DNA of 64,000 nt from Urechis unicinctus. Taxonomy: Eukaryota > Annelida > Polychaeta > Xenopneusta > Urechidae. Both the position numbers and the translations under genes were made by a program. The stretch lies in contig CM067354.1 of assembly GCA_034190875.2 (NCBI GenBank), forward strand, positions 69,321,296 through 69,385,295. The letters run 5' to 3'. Shown here piece by piece: positions 1-14,400 of this stretch (the stretch's first letter is position 1; each line of letters opens with the position of its first letter). A model generated the notes under the pieces. That model worked only from the letters and a program-made list of their open reading frames with translations, was not told the origin of the DNA and ran no database searches.

Positions 1-128
1 CTCATACTTGTGCAACGGGGTATGTTTTTCAGCTTAAACGACGTGTTATACATTTGCATAATACCTTGTACGATGGGGTATGCTTTTTGGCCATTTTGAC
101 CTTGTACAACGGGTACGGGTTTTTGAGG
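1..128. repeat. Degenerate tandem repeat at the window edge
   Basis: Three related segments begin near 6, 63 and 99. Each has a core like ACTTGTGCAACGGGG or ACCTTGTACAACGGGTA followed by a T-run (TTTTT). The spacings are about 57 and 36 bases, so the unit is irregular. The array is cut by the window start, so its full size is unknown. A C-rich run (about 168-180) follows shortly after. It could be a decayed minisatellite or the tail of a larger element. The similarity between segments is directly visible; the class is not known. Confidence 0.45.
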
Positions 129-3100
129 TCCTGCGGCACACCCCCATCCATAATTAGGCCAAGTGCCCCCCCCCCACCCCCAGGGGTCATAGAGTACTGG
201 CAAGTACCTAGTAACTAGCTACGTGCCAGGCTAGTTATTTTAGCATCAAAATTAGCAGGTTAGAGAGGCCTGCCAATAATGTTTTAATGCAACGCGAAAA
301 AACTATTGTGAGCCTATTTGCTAGTGAAAACCTCTGACTATGATGATCGTGACCTGATACTTCGATGGGAACAGTGTAGTGGTGTTAATGCAGCGCCTGA
401 CCACTTCAACGTTTCAAGTTACCGAACTCAATATTTCACGTCAATCACACTTATTATCGCTCATAACAAGTCACAAAGTTCAGATAAAACTCGCTGTACA
501 TTATCAACAATGCTACCGATAAATTGACACTTGATCAATTTGAATCGAGGTGATATCGCATATCATCTCTAGTAATGCTATCATCCGCAAAATAAAATCT
601 ATTCAACAAGTTCGTTAAATCTCTCATGTTGTTGTTGTTTACTCCGATTAGAGTGGTTTTGGCAGCTTTTGCCATGTACCACCTAAACTCTTTCAACACC
701 AGAGACCGGTATATCGGTCTGGGCGCCGTGGTTATAATTTGACTGGGATTGGCCACTAGAGGGGATTCCATGACGTCGCCAAATTTATGTGCATACATTA
801 TTTCCCGTTCCCAATCGGTCTTCTCAGTAAATGCCGAAGTATTTGACGTCGCCGAACGGAAATTTGTTTACTATCGTTTCGGTGACCGAAAATAGCGAAA
901 AGTGACATCAAGTCTGAGGCGTCCGTTGATGAGTTTTTGAATGATATCTGAGGTTTTGACCTTGTAGAAGTCAACGATCTTGTGCGATAATGTAAATTCA
1001 AGCGCTTGGGGAGGTTCGACTAAGGTGAATGTCCATCGGCTCTGCAGAAATGATGGCCTTGTTTCACCGCCTGTCTAGCCAGTCAGAAGAGGATATTGGC
1101 AGGCTACCTGCAGCCACCCAATGTCTCCCAAAACGAGGATATAAAGCCCACCACCCACATCCATTCCTTCCACACTTCCACACTTCCACACACTCACACT
1201 CTCTATCGCCCTGAGCTCTTGTCATCTAATTGCCGAGGGAGTCCTTGTCGAAGAAAAACAGCACAACTTTACATCGTTTTGAATTAGTGACACACTACCT
1301 GCTGTTGTTGTTAGTCAGCTGAAGGTTTCTTGGAGGATCGTTCACCAGTGGAAGTTGACAACCTTAATTTATAATCAATCCACAAAAAAACGCATAAAAA
1401 CAATTGTCGTCAGCATAAAAAAAGATGCGTGTAGAGATTATGGGCAAGCACCAGACCAGCTTATTATGCCATATATTGATACCTAATTATAATATATTTC
1501 ATATCTCTTGAAAAACAATAACAGTGAAAACATCCACATTAATACCAATATTATCACAGCAACATTCGGCCAGCGATGGTTGACAGGTCAATCATTTTCG
1601 AAGCGACCAATACGCATTGGTCGGTCTGGCCGCGCTCTAGGATAATTTTAGAAATTGCCTGCAGTGGTCACTGCGCGGACAATCGGTCACCAGCGCAGTA
1701 TACACTGGTCGCTGCGATTCGCATCGGGTGCCTGTTCTGACTCCCGAGTCACTAGAAATCAATTTTTTGTTGGCATCGTTAAGTCTTGGGTCTACCGGGC
1801 TTGTTTTTCTAATTAGACTTGTGGCATAACTGGTACTTGCTGGGGCTGCTGGTTCAGTATATAATAAACAAAAGCGCATACATTTTACAATTTGAATTGT
1901 AAAATTAATATAATTGACACATAACAGACTATGCATTAATTCAGATGTTAACAATGAGAAACAATGCATATGTCTGCCATTGCTTCACATTTGTTCATAA
2001 ATATGTGACCTGCATATTGTGCGAGTTTTCAGAACCATTTAATTGATAATTTGATAAAAACGGACCATGTTACAAAAATGTCGGTTTGGTTGAACTTGTG
2101 GTACAAAATTGAAAAGTACTTCATCATATAAGGAAACAAACTGACCATGTCAAGGCAATCCATTCGTGCCAAGTACATGCCCACCTTAGTTATGGTCAAT
2201 TCAGGCACTATTCTCTGATAGGTTTCTAAGCTATAACCTGATCTAGGTACCTATATTAATGAAACATATGTGGGTAGATTTGTGGAAATATATATATCTG
2301 GTTGGTTCAAAATAGAATTTCTTCCATATTCACAGTACATGGGCCCAAACTTTAACAGAGCTCTATATAAATGACAATGCTTTTCAATCTGCATCTTTGT
2401 TAGATAACTAAATAGGAATGGAAGCATGGAGAGCAATGCGTTTAGAAAATAGAGACCCAGTATACAGATGCTGATTATTTATTTTCACAATATAACACCT
2501 CGTACAATGTTTCCACACTCACTTATACGATACCTTCCAAGGTCAGATCACATAATTCAATGCCAGGAAACTTATGTGAGGCCACATCAGCTGTTCAGCT
2601 GAGAACATTCAATATTATCTACTGTTGAATTACATAATAATCATAGTCATGGTTTTTATAGCACCGATGCTCATTGATGATGCAATCAAATAGTTATGCA
2701 GTTCAGAGGCTGTTTATTTAATGACTGGTGTTATTTGTATTAGGTGACCTTCTGGTAATATCTGATACTTTCAAGTCTGTTTTGCACCATCAAATTATTC
2801 CCTCTTTTAATAGACCATCACATAGGCTATTGCCTGGATAAGAAAATAGCCCAATATGCATGTGATGTTGTGACTTCAAATTGTAATTGGTATTTGGTCA
2901 TGACATCGACAACCTCTTTACAATTTAGATCCAACATCAGAAATATGACTACCCCCAAATATTGTTTATAATTGCAATCTGAGGACCCGTTGACCTTTGA
3001 GGTCTACCATATTAAGATAATTGGCAATAGTTAAGTTTATGAAACACCAAGTGACAGTGGATAAGCAGCCATTGATATGTGTTGATAAATTTATAAAACC

Positions 3101-5473
3101 TACCATGCAAATCATGCAGGGCATTTAAAACCATCAATGGTGCTGCAACATTAGATTAGTCTCTTCAATCACAACTTGCCAAACAGCGCATTAACATACA
3201 CATTATGGTTATGTCTGACCATAATGTCCATACAACATTATATCTATCTTCATGGCTGCAGCCTAATGAAGGGAGTGAAGGGTAGCTCTGGTCGAAGGTA
3301 ACATGAATTTATACTCAAACGTCTTGTAGGGCTAAGTGAAGGGCAACCATTAATTGTTAAAATTGTTAAGTTGATGTTTCATTGTCAAGTTCTTTTGCAA
3401 TTTACATATCAACGAACAGTTTTAGCTATAATAGCCAAACAAGTCTGTCAAACAATAATTTGTTTTTCAACTGAACAGAACTATCCAACAGTATTGAAAC
3501 GAATTCTGCTAACGCCCAAATTGTCGATCACCGATCAGCTGTTCGAGGACGTTCCGTCAAGGGAACTGGGTCATGGATATAAATTCGGTCTGGGTAGGGG
3601 TAAAACGCGGATTAGGTAATACAGAACACGCAGTAATAGAGACACAGCTTCTTTTCCGTCCATGTCAGAATGTATTTGTTGGGAAATCCGTATTTAACAA
3701 CAGATGTCTATGCTTTCCGCGAATTCACAAGTAAGGGGTCTAATGTAGAGTTATTGTTTACGAGTTTCGTAATTTGTGAAATGTCATTATTAGCCGAAAT
3801 TCTGTAACAATCGTATCATTCTTAACCAAGGCTGTGACAAAATAAGTTAAATTTAATTTTAATGATCATTATTTGTCAGATTAGCAATTTTATGTGACTT
3901 GACTTTGATAATCGTCTCATAGTTTTTCGCTCTATATTTCGCCGATCTGTCGTTCATCTAGGGTCAAAGTTCGAAGCCAGATTATCATGGCTAGAGTCAA
4001 AGAGTGATATTTGGTAGCTTCGATCGTAGTAATGTGTTTTTATTTGAAGTGTTTGTTATGTTATGGTATTCAACGATCCAACAGTGTTAAATACTGTGTG
4101 AATAATATATATTTGGTAGTTTGTCAAGAAGGTACCAGACTTTTACCATCGCAATTGACCCAGACAAATTATTCAACGCCATATAGCTTCGGCGCCATGG
4201 TAACGATGCAGGTCCTTGGGAGATTTCATATTGCGACTTTGTCAAAGGTTGGCGAATCTGAGTAGGTCACGTTTTTTAAAGTTAGTCGATATAGAATTAA
4301 CCTGATTTACAAATTCAATTGGACTGTTGTAGTCATTTGCACGATTCACAGCCATTTGGCGTGTGTGAGAGAAACTGTTGCCATGCTTAAAATACTTTAA
4401 AATATTTTTATGTCATCCCGCTGAATCTATCAACCCTGCTTATTGGAACATCCCAATAAACTATTTGACCTGCATTGAATGGGAAACTCTTCTCCTCTCT
4501 CCACCCCGTATCTTTTAACAAATACGGAAGAACTCTTGTTACTCAGAATACATCAAAGAGGGTGTTATTCGAGGAGATATTCTTACTAGTAAACGATAGT
4601 AATCGATCTGTAGAATATACTGTTACCACGGTGTAGGATGATAGTCGCCTGGTGGGTACAGACAGAAGAGCATTCTCGCGTTGAAGAAGAATGCTTAAGG
4701 GGTTTAGAAACATACAGCGCTACAGTTAACTGGGTCACTGGAGTATATACGGAGGTGTCTGGGGGTATATGAACCGTTTTGAGGTCTTAGCGGACTGGAT
4801 GGGCGCATAGGCTCTCGTGTCACTCAGAGCGCGAGAGCAGCTTTTAAGTGGGTAACAGAAAAATAACGCTGCTGGTGGTTATGTGATATCTATGGCAATT
4901 AGTGTGTGGCTGTTTCTCAATTAAAGCATGTAGAGGGGTTATGAATAAGTGTGCAAACATTCGTCGATTCTATGAAATCAATAATACTATCACTTACGCT
5001 TCCCAATGTAATGGTAGGTTGGTGATAAGAGTTACTTTTGAATCAGAATGACACCCTTAGCAGTAAATAAACACATATCCCATTTTATACCATTTATGGT
5101 GAATCCATGACTAATCAGTAACTGATACAGAAATGATCAAGAATATACACAGTGATAATTCCATAAACATCAGGACTGCCATAAAGGTAAAATGAAAATG
5201 CAACATATCAATTGTTGTTAAATACCTCAGTTTATTTTCCAACCTTTCTGCTTAAATAATTTACTTGCTCTATAGTATGCTATCTACAGTGACTTCAAAG
5301 GCCAATGAACATCATCATCTGTGTATAGGATTCTTAACATTATTCATCTAAGTTATTCGAGATACTAGTTTTTCACTTATTCGATTACCTTGACATAAGT
5401 TTCAGATCAAGGTCGAATCAAAACCTCTCCGTTGTTGCGCATTATTGACGCCTTACGATAGGAAAAAATTGTT
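129..5473. other. Intergenic or intronic DNA, no supported gene
   Basis: I see no confident gene here. Small items only. A perfect 8-bp stem with a 4-base loop lies at 1604-1623 (CGACCAAT/ATTGGTCG). A 7-bp stem lies at 4811-4817/4832-4838 (GCTCTCG/CGAGAGC). A locally GC-richer patch at about 1560-1860 is open on the minus strand down to a stop at 1637-1639, and an AG dinucleotide near 1849 could serve as a splice acceptor. The predicted peptide there matches nothing I recognise, and reading frames of this length are expected by chance, so I do not call an exon. Confidence 0.5.
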
Positions 5474-5494
5474 TACATACATACATACATACAT
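5474..5494. repeat. (ACAT)n microsatellite
   Basis: About five perfect tetranucleotide ACAT repeats. A short simple-sequence repeat with no associated feature. Confidence 0.85.
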
Positions 5495-6281
5495 TATGAC
5501 AAACGCGACTAACCAACATAACTTGACGAAGCGATTACCCAAGTCCGGCTTGACTCCACATAGCTAAAGTAAGGTACCTCAAGATTGACCAGATTTTATT
5601 TATATGTCAGATTTAGTGTACTACACAATATATCCAATCGATCGAACCAGCGTTGTCATGATTTAGATCAATCACAAAATGTTACAGTGGGCGATATTAG
5701 AAAGCCCAGGCTTAGAACCCAGGTTATCGAATACACTTTAGCAACATTATATATATTTTCTCCCTATCATCTGGTTGACTTGGATATAAGTGTCTTAAAT
5801 AACGCCATAATATATTCAAGGTTGTGGTTATTGCTTACCAAATCGTAAGATATTCTCGACCGCAACGCAGCTTCATCTCAAAGCACGAGGTGCCTTACGA
5901 ATTATCCTATGAGCCGAAGCGTTTCGTTTTTCTGGGCGAATATATATCATTGGAAAACGTCGAGACCAAATATATATATTTTTAATTCCCTCTGTCGAAT
6001 GTCACGTGGATGGAATATATTTGTGAAGGAAGTAATTCTAAGCAATATATCAGAAGTTGGGATTATGATATATCGGATAATAACCAGAAACAAGCTGTTA
6101 AATGCAGGGCACCAAAATGGTCGTCAGTCCAATATATAAAATTTTTCAAATGTCCTGAACTACCACCTGCGCGAGGCAGGGGTTAAAGTCTTGCAATGGA
6201 TGAATGTGAATGGAGATGATTAACCAGGTAAAACACATTTTAAATAAAAATGTGCCGAACAAAGCACTCAGAAAGCTCTTG
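5495..6281. other. Non-coding AT-rich DNA
   Basis: Short TATATAT runs occur at several points. No gene, RNA or mobile element could be supported. Confidence 0.45.
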
Positions 6282-6334
6282 ACTATTTTGGCACTCAGAT
6301 CGTGTGCCAAGATGTGACTGTGTGCCAAAATAGT
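6282..6334. repeat. Inverted repeat (13-bp arms)
   Basis: ACTATTTTGGCAC at 6282-6294 is the exact reverse complement of 6322-6334. The similarity runs a few bases into the loop (CAG/CTG after one mismatch). The 27-base loop holds another GTGTGCCAA. It could be a small foldback element or a chance hairpin. It lies about 50 bases before the (TA)n tract. Confidence 0.6.
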
Positions 6335-6378
6335 TGGTCGTTTGTATCAAAAAGGTGGCATTCGTATAAATATATAAA

Positions 6379-7564
<1,186 letters not shown>

Positions 7565-7859
7565 AATAGACAAATATGTAACATGTATGTTATCAGAAAG
7601 AACAGAACTCATTTTACATTCTTTGCAACTTGCTCAGAAAAGTAATATGCTAAATGATATTCTTTACAAGGAATGTGGGTTTCATCACAGTTATCCATAC
7701 TGCTATTCCAGAAGACACATGTGATTGCATGCTAATGTTTTAATCATGTTAAACAGAGCGCGCTTGCAAGAACATCTCATCTTCATTAACAGTCAATGCA
7801 TAAAATAGACAACCATGTAACACATATGTTAATATAATGAACAGGACTCGGTTGCATTT
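7565..7859 (+). repeat. Diverged local direct duplication
   Basis: Roughly 60 bases at 7565-7622 and at 7801-7859 align in the same orientation. Shared words include AAATAGACAA, ATGTAACA, TATGTTA and GAACAG/GAACAGGACTC. I judge about 70-75% identity by eye, with an offset of about 234 bases. The DNA between holds no recognised feature. It is an old local duplication or two remnants of one repeat. Confidence 0.45.
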
Positions 7860-10800
7860 TAACGTTTTTGCGTGTAATCTGTCCAGATATGTTTAGCAGC
7901 AAGAACTTCACTTAACGACCGTCTTGCAGAAATTCAATGAGACAATTGTTCAATTAGTGTAGTGATTAGCGGTTAATCATGGCTTAAACACAATGAGAGG
8001 CATTACGCGACTACAGCACAGTCGGGTTGGTATACAAAATTCCGATTGGGGCTCTTTAAAGGCGCATTTGTGGATTCGAGTCTACATGTAATTTATTATT
8101 GGTGCATAACACTCAATAACTAGACATGGCAGCCTCCATGTTTTGGTCATATTATCTTAATTAATGTAATCGCCGTATCGATTCGTGTGCTTGACAGGTT
8201 CAATACTATTGTGTGTGTATTAGATGTGGATATTATGTTTCACAATTCGTAAGCAAACAATTGATGCACGAAGCGCATCGGACACATCGTTTCAGTTTAA
8301 TGGTTTAAGAAGTTAAGTTCGACAGTTAAATCGACACCATTGCCCGATGGGTATGCAAACGAACACCTTCATACCTCCGTGCCTGTCTGTTTGTTTCCTG
8401 TCTCTCTATCATATAAGTTGTTATGTACATGTGTGGTTAATGGAGTAAAGTAATATCTGCTTCGCTTATGACTCTGCTGTGATAAATGTAACCTGCACCA
8501 TCAGCGAGGGCTGGTCCACCAAGTTGCGCCCATGCAGAGCATTTAACGTATGCCGAATATGTGCAAAGAGCACTATTTCTTGTTGGGTAAGGTCATTCTT
8601 TTCACGAATGACAAACCATCAAGGCGAATGATGCCACGAAAAAGAATGATAAAGCCTGTCGGATAGAGGGGAAGAAACTGCAAGCTGCTATATGTTAAAT
8701 ATGATCGAGGACACACTGCCCATTTTACCTTAGCATATTTGTATGTATCTCTAGACTGATCACAAAGGGGTCAAGGCAGCCTGCTATATTTTAGCAGATC
8801 AAAGCATACATCGCTCTTGCCAAGAACAATCTTATGCCAACCTGTGAAGTTTCTTTAAACTTAGAGTTTGATCAACAAGGGTAACTATTAAGGTCATGCA
8901 TTGCATCCAACATATGTTGCTATACCTATCGCAATGTATGTATGGCGAGCATGGTGTTAATTTAATAGTCTGAGTGTCCGCATTCACATGTCTGCGGCCG
9001 ATGCAATAAAGTTTTAAGCTTAGATACTTCTGTTCGAGTTTTAAGACACGCTGTCAAAGCCATGGAGTGAACAAACGCTATTGAAACCCTTTATTAAAGT
9101 AATAATGTGATTACAATTGTTGCGAGTTTGAATTAACAGCTTCTTTGGCGGCTGCAGTCGACAGTCGGAGGCATTTTCACATTGAATAGTAAATTTTTCT
9201 ACTTGCGGAGAATTAAATAGTGCAACTGCTCTGGCATTGGATGAATTTTGTAAAAAGCTGACAGCGTTTAATTCAACGTGTCAGATACACCGAATTGCTT
9301 CCGAAGGTACCGCGATGAAGCTGAATGATGTTGACCACCCGAAAGAATCCTCGTGCCATTACTTGACTTCACAATGCTATGCCACTCAAGTAAGTTGCTT
9401 AGTGGCGGACGCACTGGGCTTCCCAATTAATGCTGCAGTCATTGGTTGATATGTATTTGGGGAATTGTCAGTGCGCCACATTGAACATAGAGCGTGGTAT
9501 TTAAAAACCATTTGCTAGATGCATATGAAATGTTATCGGACAACCATAGATGCAAAATTGTCTCTAGTTCATTTTTCACCTGCAATGTTAACAATGCACT
9601 ACATGTTGTATGTATATGATACTTGATCACCTGTAACCCTGATTTCAGTAATATTTGGCGAAACTAACATCGGATAGCATGTTATAAAATCGGACCGAGA
9701 TAAGGCGTATACCTTGTTCGACTATAAGTCTCAGCGTGTTGCAATGTATAGATGATTTTTGGTATGATAATGGTTATATGTATTTGTGCATTAAAACCCC
9801 TAGATAACATACATCTTGTGTGTCACATTTATGCATTAAAGTCAGTTATCATATATATATAACGGCAATAGCTCATTAATTACTTATGAATATTCATGAT
9901 TTAGATCAAACAACATTAATTTCGTATATACAGCAGAATTATCGATACTGATGATAGTGACTAAATGTTTATTTGATATGCATCAGCTTACCCTTATCCC
10001 TTAAAACCTATTTCTAATCGGTTAAGATGAATCGCATTAAGCTCATGATATCAACAAATAAAACAAATAAATTAAAAAAATATCATTAGCAGAGTTTTGC
10101 AATCCAAACAATGGTAACTTCAATGCCAAAATGTCTTAATGGTTGGGATTCTTTAATCGCTTCTCGTCAGACGACATGGTCAGGTATTATATTATACTTT
10201 CAAATGCTCATATGTGCATATATATGCTTTCAAGCAAAACTCACAATCTGCAAGAATCATGACAGCTATAATTATGGTGTTAATGTTTTAGCACGTTCGA
10301 TTGCCACTTACCGCCGGTAGAAACCAGCAATCTGGGGTTGCAAAAAGCGGGCAAGACGGTTGGGCTTAACATAAGCCTTTTGCTGCACCCATTGACACTT
10401 TAACGGAACGCACCGTGTCAATTGCTTATTTGTAAGAACAATATATGTTCCTGTCAGAAACAGGTATAATAATTTCCGCAATCATTACAAACTTTGAGAA
10501 CTGTTGAAGGAATTTTTGCTTAGGAGATAATCTAGTGCAATTTGTGCATGCAGAGTTTGAATTGCTGACTACGACAAAGCCGAACAACGCTTAAATAGAT
10601 GCCTTGCTAACACAAAATGACGATATGTAGTTCGTACTTGAATAGATTGCATCTCATATTTAAAAAAATGAACACGATTGATGAGAATAATAGCAAAGGC
10701 TATCGGCTGACTGCCTCGAGTAGCACATCAACGACAGCGATAAATGTAGTTCGTAAATAAAGCAACAAAATTTAATGAACATAACTGTGAGTTCCGTTTT

Positions 10801-10977
10801 ATAGGGCCAGTCAGAGAATACAGAATGTCTGCCATACAAATACTGTATTATCCCCGTGCATGTATTGATTGTTGTCAATTATAGTGAGTGTACCTTATTA
10901 CATTATTGACAATGCATGACAAGTAAATATGTTTTCTTTGAATGACGTATAAATGGATATGCGTTACGAGCATAAGC
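7860..10977. other. Non-coding DNA, nothing supported
   Basis: AT-rich sequence without a recognisable gene. A partial inverted repeat (TCATTCTTTT / AAAAAGAATGA) lies at about 8593-8649. A short (TA)n run is near 9850. A 70-codon frame at 9237-9449 does not start at ATG in the usual sense and resembles nothing known to me. Confidence 0.4.
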
Positions 10978-11282
10978 AAGCATATGCATCCATATATAAA
11001 TATAAATATACATATATATATATTTATATATATAAACACATATATATGCACATACATAGTTATATGTAAATGTATATGTATACATATGTGCATACATATA
11101 AATATAAATATATATAAAAATATATCTATATATATGTGTGTTTATATATATATACATAAATATATTTATATATATATTTATGTATATATTAACATATGTA
11201 CACATTTGTACATGTTAACATTTATACGAATATTAATACAAATAAATATGTATATTTATACACATATATTTATATGTATATT

Positions 11283-11343
<61 letters not shown>
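10978..11343. repeat. Degenerate TA/CATA-rich tract ending in pure (TA)n
   Basis: Alternating purine-pyrimidine sequence (TATATACATATATA-like) from about 10978. It becomes a pure TA run at about 11291-11343. It is continuous with the (GT)n tract that follows after TGCCTTTA. Confidence 0.9.
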
Positions 11344-11346
<3 letters not shown>

Positions 11347-11348
11347 TT

Positions 11349-11350
<2 letters not shown>

Positions 11351-11444
<94 letters not shown>
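11351..11444 (+). repeat. (TG)n microsatellite, about 47 units
   Basis: Pure TG dinucleotide repeat followed by decayed GT-rich sequence to about 11480. With the preceding TA run it forms a compound alternating purine-pyrimidine block of about 500 bp, of the kind that can adopt Z-DNA (GT) or cruciform (TA) structure. Val/Cys and His/Thr frames across it are artefacts. Confidence 0.97.
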
Positions 11445-11447
<3 letters not shown>

Positions 11448-14400
11448 GTGGTTGTGTGTATGTGTGTGTTTGTCTGTGTGATTCTAGCAAATATTATACA
11501 TGTGCTTCGGGAAAATAATTATGATTTTATGTGAATCACAGTCGTCTGCAAATCTCAACTGTTTCATTTTTACAGCGGCTGAAGGCAAATGTGACAGTCC
11601 TAGTCTAGGATCATAGCAAGGAAGTATAAATATAGAAAGCCATTGTGTTTCGCGAAATATGCAAAACGGATGTTAGTTGGAGTGTCAAGGGAACATTTGT
11701 TTGGTCCAAACTGCCAATGATGGAGTCGTTCAAGATGCCTTAATAGTTAATAGATGGTTATGGCAGCTGCTGTGACCGTGCGCTTGTAGCTGATAAGAGG
11801 AATACCATGATTTAGCTTACGTAACAGGACACTATTACGGCTTTTAGAGTGATTGTGTCAGTCCAGGTACATTTCCGTGATTACGCGGATAGAGTTTGTT
11901 AAATAATAAACTAAGCTAGTCGGTTTTTCATAATGCTGGGCAAAGGAATTTCTCGATTGAAACATTGGTCCACTCAAGTATCATTACTTTACTGTAATGG
12001 TTTAAGGGAGAAATACGGTTGCGCCTTGCAACGAAACGTCCTCCGGATGTTTTATGTATTCACACGGACAGTATCTCAGAAACCAATTACGGGATATCGG
12101 TTTACGTGTCGATGAAAAGTGTTCATGTTATCAAATGGTAATCTCGTTCCTGGCTCTCGTAATTTCAATCGTCTTATCTGGATTCTTTACACAAATTTGT
12201 CTGCACTTGGGAAAAGGTGGCACAGGACTCTTATACTTGGTCGTTCTGTTTTATTCGCAACCCAAGCGCCCGGTGCAGAAATGTTATCCGGGCAAATCGA
12301 CTCAATTCCTTTCATGCAATGGTTAACAAATAAGCTATCTGTCCAGGCCGGTATCTGTTTCAAAGTTCCTGTCGGTTAATTGCCAAACATAGCGACACCT
12401 AGTTTCATATGAACAACACCAAGCTAAATGATCGCTATCGCTTTTACAAATTGATGACTTTGTCGGTTGCAATAGAATATTTGTATTAATTTTTGACAGA
12501 AACGTTACCACCTGCTTTTCATCAATATTGTTTAGCTCTCCATTGAAACTCTATTCAGCTGCAAATGTTTGTTGTACTCTGAATAAAAGTGACCACTGGG
12601 CTCAAGGTTTGAACAACTTGTGCGGAGTTGTCAGACGATTTATTACTATCGCAACAATACAAAGCTTTATATACTGCGTCTTAAGTGGTCTTTTGGCGTG
12701 GGTGATCAGAGATATGATTACTTCAGTCATAATCATGGAAATGTTAATTTGGGCTCCGTTTTGACGTATTGATAGTATCAATAAATTATATGCTGCAAAC
12801 ACGTTACTAATTTTTGTGTTATCGTTTGCGTAAGTAGTGAAATGTTATTTGATTGATCTCAAGTAGAATAAATAGGCCAAAATAAAATGTGTGCGACATT
12901 TTTTGACACTTTGGATAAGCACTGATCTCAACGTATGGCTTCGGCTGACCATACATATGAATAATCTTGTGGTTGATTAAACATTATGTGACAGATTCTC
13001 TTTCATAGTAAATACGGTTGACTGGTTGCCTTGCTTAAATGCTTACTCTAGCTCAAGTAACTGCGGATGGTGTATATTCCTTGTGTCTGACTGTGCATCC
13101 TGTAGATAATTTAAAAAAGGTAATCGTCCAACAGAACAAACGATGTCATGCTGCAAGTAAACAGCCGCGACGAGGAATCTTAAATTGATAAATAGAGGCC
13201 AATAGCATACAGCAAAGGTGATACATTTCCGTTACATCATCGTATTTGCTACGAGTATATAATAGGCTATTTTGTACTATATTAATAGTTAATGTTGAGC
13301 AATACTTCGAATACATTGGTCACAACATTTGGAATGCAGTATGCTGGTTGAAGTAATTTTTGCTCGTTAATCATAACTGCATGTCATAAGTAATAAGCTC
13401 GCGGTTTGATAGTCAGTTAAGGCAACATCGATCATTGCAAGCATGCATTTGTCCTTTTGACACAGTAACACGATATTGATGATGGCAAACTGTTGGTTAT
13501 GAATAAGCCACGCATTTTATAACGAAAATGACAGATTGCCTCTTGCTTCAAACAAGGCATTATAGTCATGCAAGAATATGAAGAGTATCATCTTCCTAAA
13601 AATCTTTATGAGACTTTTGCAAGCACATAATATGTGAATAATGCATATAAACTGTTCCTGAACATGTTTAATACCATTCCTTTATTTGGTTTCTGTGTTG
13701 GGATGGATATTGATTGTTGGCGAGTGGCTTTTAGCCTAACGGTCATGTCTATATGTTTATATGTGTTTGTTTTGACTAAGTAAATTAATCTTAATTATCT
13801 GTAGCACATGATAATTACAATATTGTGATATCGGTGTTGGTGTTTATTCGTACGTTTGAATGCAGTCAGAATTTAATATTGAATTGTTCACCTGCTACAA
13901 TGAATGTTTAACTTCTAGGTTTGTCCATTAAACCAAGCCCTCGGTATTTAGTCATAAGTTATTTTTGACTGGCAATTATATTATCAGTCCTTTTGCCAAC
14001 ACATTACAATATGTACATGGGCGCTCTCTTGACGTATACAGCATCAAAGTGTTTATTACCGCCTTCGATATGTCGGACGATAATTAGTTTGCAGATACAA
14101 TTATAATACCAATCGTGAGATATCACCCAAACTACGATTTGATCATGAACACGAGCAGTTTGATGCAGATGAACCGGTGCGTTTTGGCATCACCAGCCCA
14201 AGATAAATGCAATCGTTTGGATTCACCCTGGGTTGTTATTACAGGGTACGCACATGGGAGTTGTTAGTCTCTGCTGCTCGAGGCGCAATGATACAAACTG
14301 CAAGTTCCGGAGTTGGAAACCGAGAATAACGTTTTATTTGGGTATCTGTTCATATTTGGACTGACATTTACACAGCACGGCTCCTCATCATCATTGACAG

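Noticed and set aside
10942..11534. Long plus- and minus-strand frames (up to 167 codons) rich in Ile/Tyr/Cys/Val
   Set aside because: They translate (TA)n, (CATA)n and (GT)n microsatellites.
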